From Thalassospira sp. (lineage in GTDB: Bacteria > Pseudomonadota > Alphaproteobacteria > Rhodospirillales > Thalassospiraceae): 64,000 nt of DNA. Shown in pieces: positions 62,949 through 64,000 of this stretch; positions within the stretch are counted from its first letter, which is position 1, and the number at the start of each line of letters is the position of its first letter. The DNA lies in NCBI RefSeq assembly GCF_030690045.1, contig NZ_JAUYHK010000019.1, positions 1 through 64,000 of the forward strand, given 5' to 3'. The notes under the pieces are model-generated. The model saw only the letters and a list, made by a program, of their open reading frames with translations. It made no database searches and was not told the DNA's origin. The position numbers were made by a program, and so were the translations under genes.

Positions 62949-63971
62949 TTACTTCAGGTTGTCCGGGGTGTATTTCACACCGTTGGCAGCCTGAATGTCA
63001 CGGATCACCGACCAGTTGTCCTTGTAATTGATCGGGACAAACTTCGAGACGCCCTTGAATTCCTCGCCCAGCGCAGTGCCCTTCATGTCGAAGGTAAAGA
63101 AGGCTTCCTTGATCTTTTCAACCAATGCCGGATCAAGATTGTGGGCATAGTTAAACGAGGTGGTCGGGAAACGGGCGGTTTCGTAAATGATTTTCACTTC
63201 TGCCGGATCATAAAGATCGCGCTGTGCCATCCGCTCGACAACTTCGGATGCGACCGGGGCCGCCTCGTAGTCACCGGCAACCACACCCAGCATCGACTGG
63301 TCATGCGACCCGGAATAAACGACTTCGTAATCGGTGTCGGGCACGATGCCAAGGCCCGGGAACAGGGCGCGCGGTGCCAGATTGCCGGAATTCGAGGTCG
63401 GCGAAGTATGCGCAACCCGTCTGCCTTTAAGGTCGGCCAGTTCGTTAATGCCGCTGTCAACACGGGTGTAAAGCTGCAAGGTGTAACCAAAATTGCCTTC
63501 GTCATTGCCCATCAGGGCAAACGGAACCGCACCGGCAAGATTGACGGCAAACGGGGTCGGCCCGGTCGAGAAACCGGCAACATGCAGGCGGCCTGACCGC
63601 ATGGCTTCGACTTCTGCCGAATTCGACTGCACGGCAAAGAAATGCACATCCTTGCCGGTAACTTCGGCCAGATGGTCGATAAAGGGCGACCAGATGTCGG
63701 CATAAACCGCCGGGTCTTCAACCGGGGTATAGGCAAAAACCAGCGTATCGGGATTGACCAGCTGATCTGCTGCCGGGGCATCGGCAACCAGATCACCATC
63801 TTCATCGCAATACATCATGTCCAGATCGCCGCGTGAAATGCAATCGGCCTGCGCCTGGGCAGAGGAAGGGGCAAATCCAAACATGCCAATGGCAGCCAAA
63901 AGCGTTGTGACCTTCAGACTGTTGGAAAGATTGATATGTTGGAGTCCGGATTTTTTCAGTTCTGAAAACAT
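62949..63971 (-). CDS. phnD: Phosphonate/phosphite-type substrate-binding protein (PhnD)
   Basis: 340 residues. Signal peptide about 1-41 (LLAAIGMFGFAPSSAQAQA). The mature part starts with an unusual acidic, Cys-containing segment (DCISRGDLDMMYCDEDGDLV) before the PhnD fold: LVFAYTPVEDPAVYADIWSPFIDHL, GRLHVAGFSTGPTPFAVN, and the anion-loop region VAHTSPTSNSGNLAPRALFP. The SPTSNSGN loop differs a little from E. coli PhnD (TDPxSTSGN type), so substrate choice (phosphonate, phosphite or other) is open. No C-P lyase is in the window. The first gene of the operon. AAAAAGG precedes its ATG; any Pho box lies outside. Confidence 0.9.
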   Translation of the reverse strand: MFSELKKSGLQHINLSNSLKVTTLLAAIGMFGFAPSSAQAQADCISRGDLDMMYCDEDGDLVADAPAADQLVNPDTLVFAYTPVEDPAVYADIWSPFIDHLAEVTGKDVHFFAVQSNSAEVEAMRSGRLHVAGFSTGPTPFAVNLAGAVPFALMGNDEGNFGYTLQLYTRVDSGINELADLKGRRVAHTSPTSNSGNLAPRALFPGLGIVPDTDYEVVYSGSHDQSMLGVVAGDYEAAPVASEVVERMAQRDLYDPAEVKIIYETARFPTTSFNYAHNLDPALVEKIKEAFFTFDMKGTALGEEFKGVSKFVPINYKDNWSVIRDIQAANGVKYTPDNLK

Positions 63972-64000
63972 GAATTCTTGACCTTTTTCCCTGTGAACGG

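Overview
The window looks like one contiguous piece of an alphaproteobacterial chromosome, most like a marine Rhodospirillales member of the Thalassospira type. That placement is inferred from the gene order rpmH-rnpA-yidD-yidC-engB-argB, the plant/alphaproteobacterial-type GshA, a DUF4170 protein, several GGAAC-N16/17-CGTT promoters typical of the alphaproteobacterial general stress sigma factor EcfG, and moderate GC with AT-rich intergenic regions. No rRNA, tRNA, CRISPR array, prophage or insertion sequence was seen.

Region by region. 1-3.84 kb: the 3' part of a giant secreted RTX/cadherin-like adhesin whose start lies outside the window. 4.0-11.9 kb: housekeeping genes rpmH, rnpA, yidD, yidC, engB and argB, a GGDEF diguanylate cyclase, mtaB and ftsY. 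11.9-17 kb: a lipid kinase with an extra C-terminal domain, then a stress block (dps and a divergent LEA-like exported protein, each with an EcfG-type promoter), a YqaA/DedA-like membrane protein, a ribbon-helix-helix protein, and an ECF sigma factor overlapping a small anti-sigma-like gene. 17-25 kb: amn, a serine hydrolase, an MFS transporter, an XRE regulator, and the run glutamine-amidotransferase/rluB/rsmD. 25-36 kb: tadA, a DASS transporter behind a structured leader, an OpgD-like glucan protein, a membrane adenylate cyclase, purD, and the overlapping run xseA, M23 peptidase and gamma-glutamyltransferase. 36-46 kb: an envelope block on the minus strand (msbA, a DUF374 acyltransferase, waaA, lpxK, lpxL-like), a noncanonical kinase-like gene, and a GT4 glycosyltransferase with an LpxH-like phosphoesterase. 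46-55 kb: a second lipid kinase, a chemoreceptor, an XRE repressor, pmbA, an orphan CcdA-like antitoxin, ubiD, DUF4170 and a METTL20-like lysine methyltransferase. 55-64 kb: ubiA, rsmE, gshA, a chorismate mutase, and a phnD-phnC-phnE-phnE-glpD operon.

The most unusual signal lies between tadA and the DASS transporter (about 25660-25830). An EcfG-type promoter is followed within about 20 nt by a three-way-junction RNA (an 11-bp closing stem and two hairpins), and then by a hairpin that buries the Shine-Dalgarno sequence and holds the start codon in its loop. This is the layout of a translational riboswitch, and I do not recognise its class. With the two EcfG-type promoters between dps and the LEA-like gene, and the ECF sigma/anti-sigma pair 2 kb away, it suggests a stress-linked regulon in this window.
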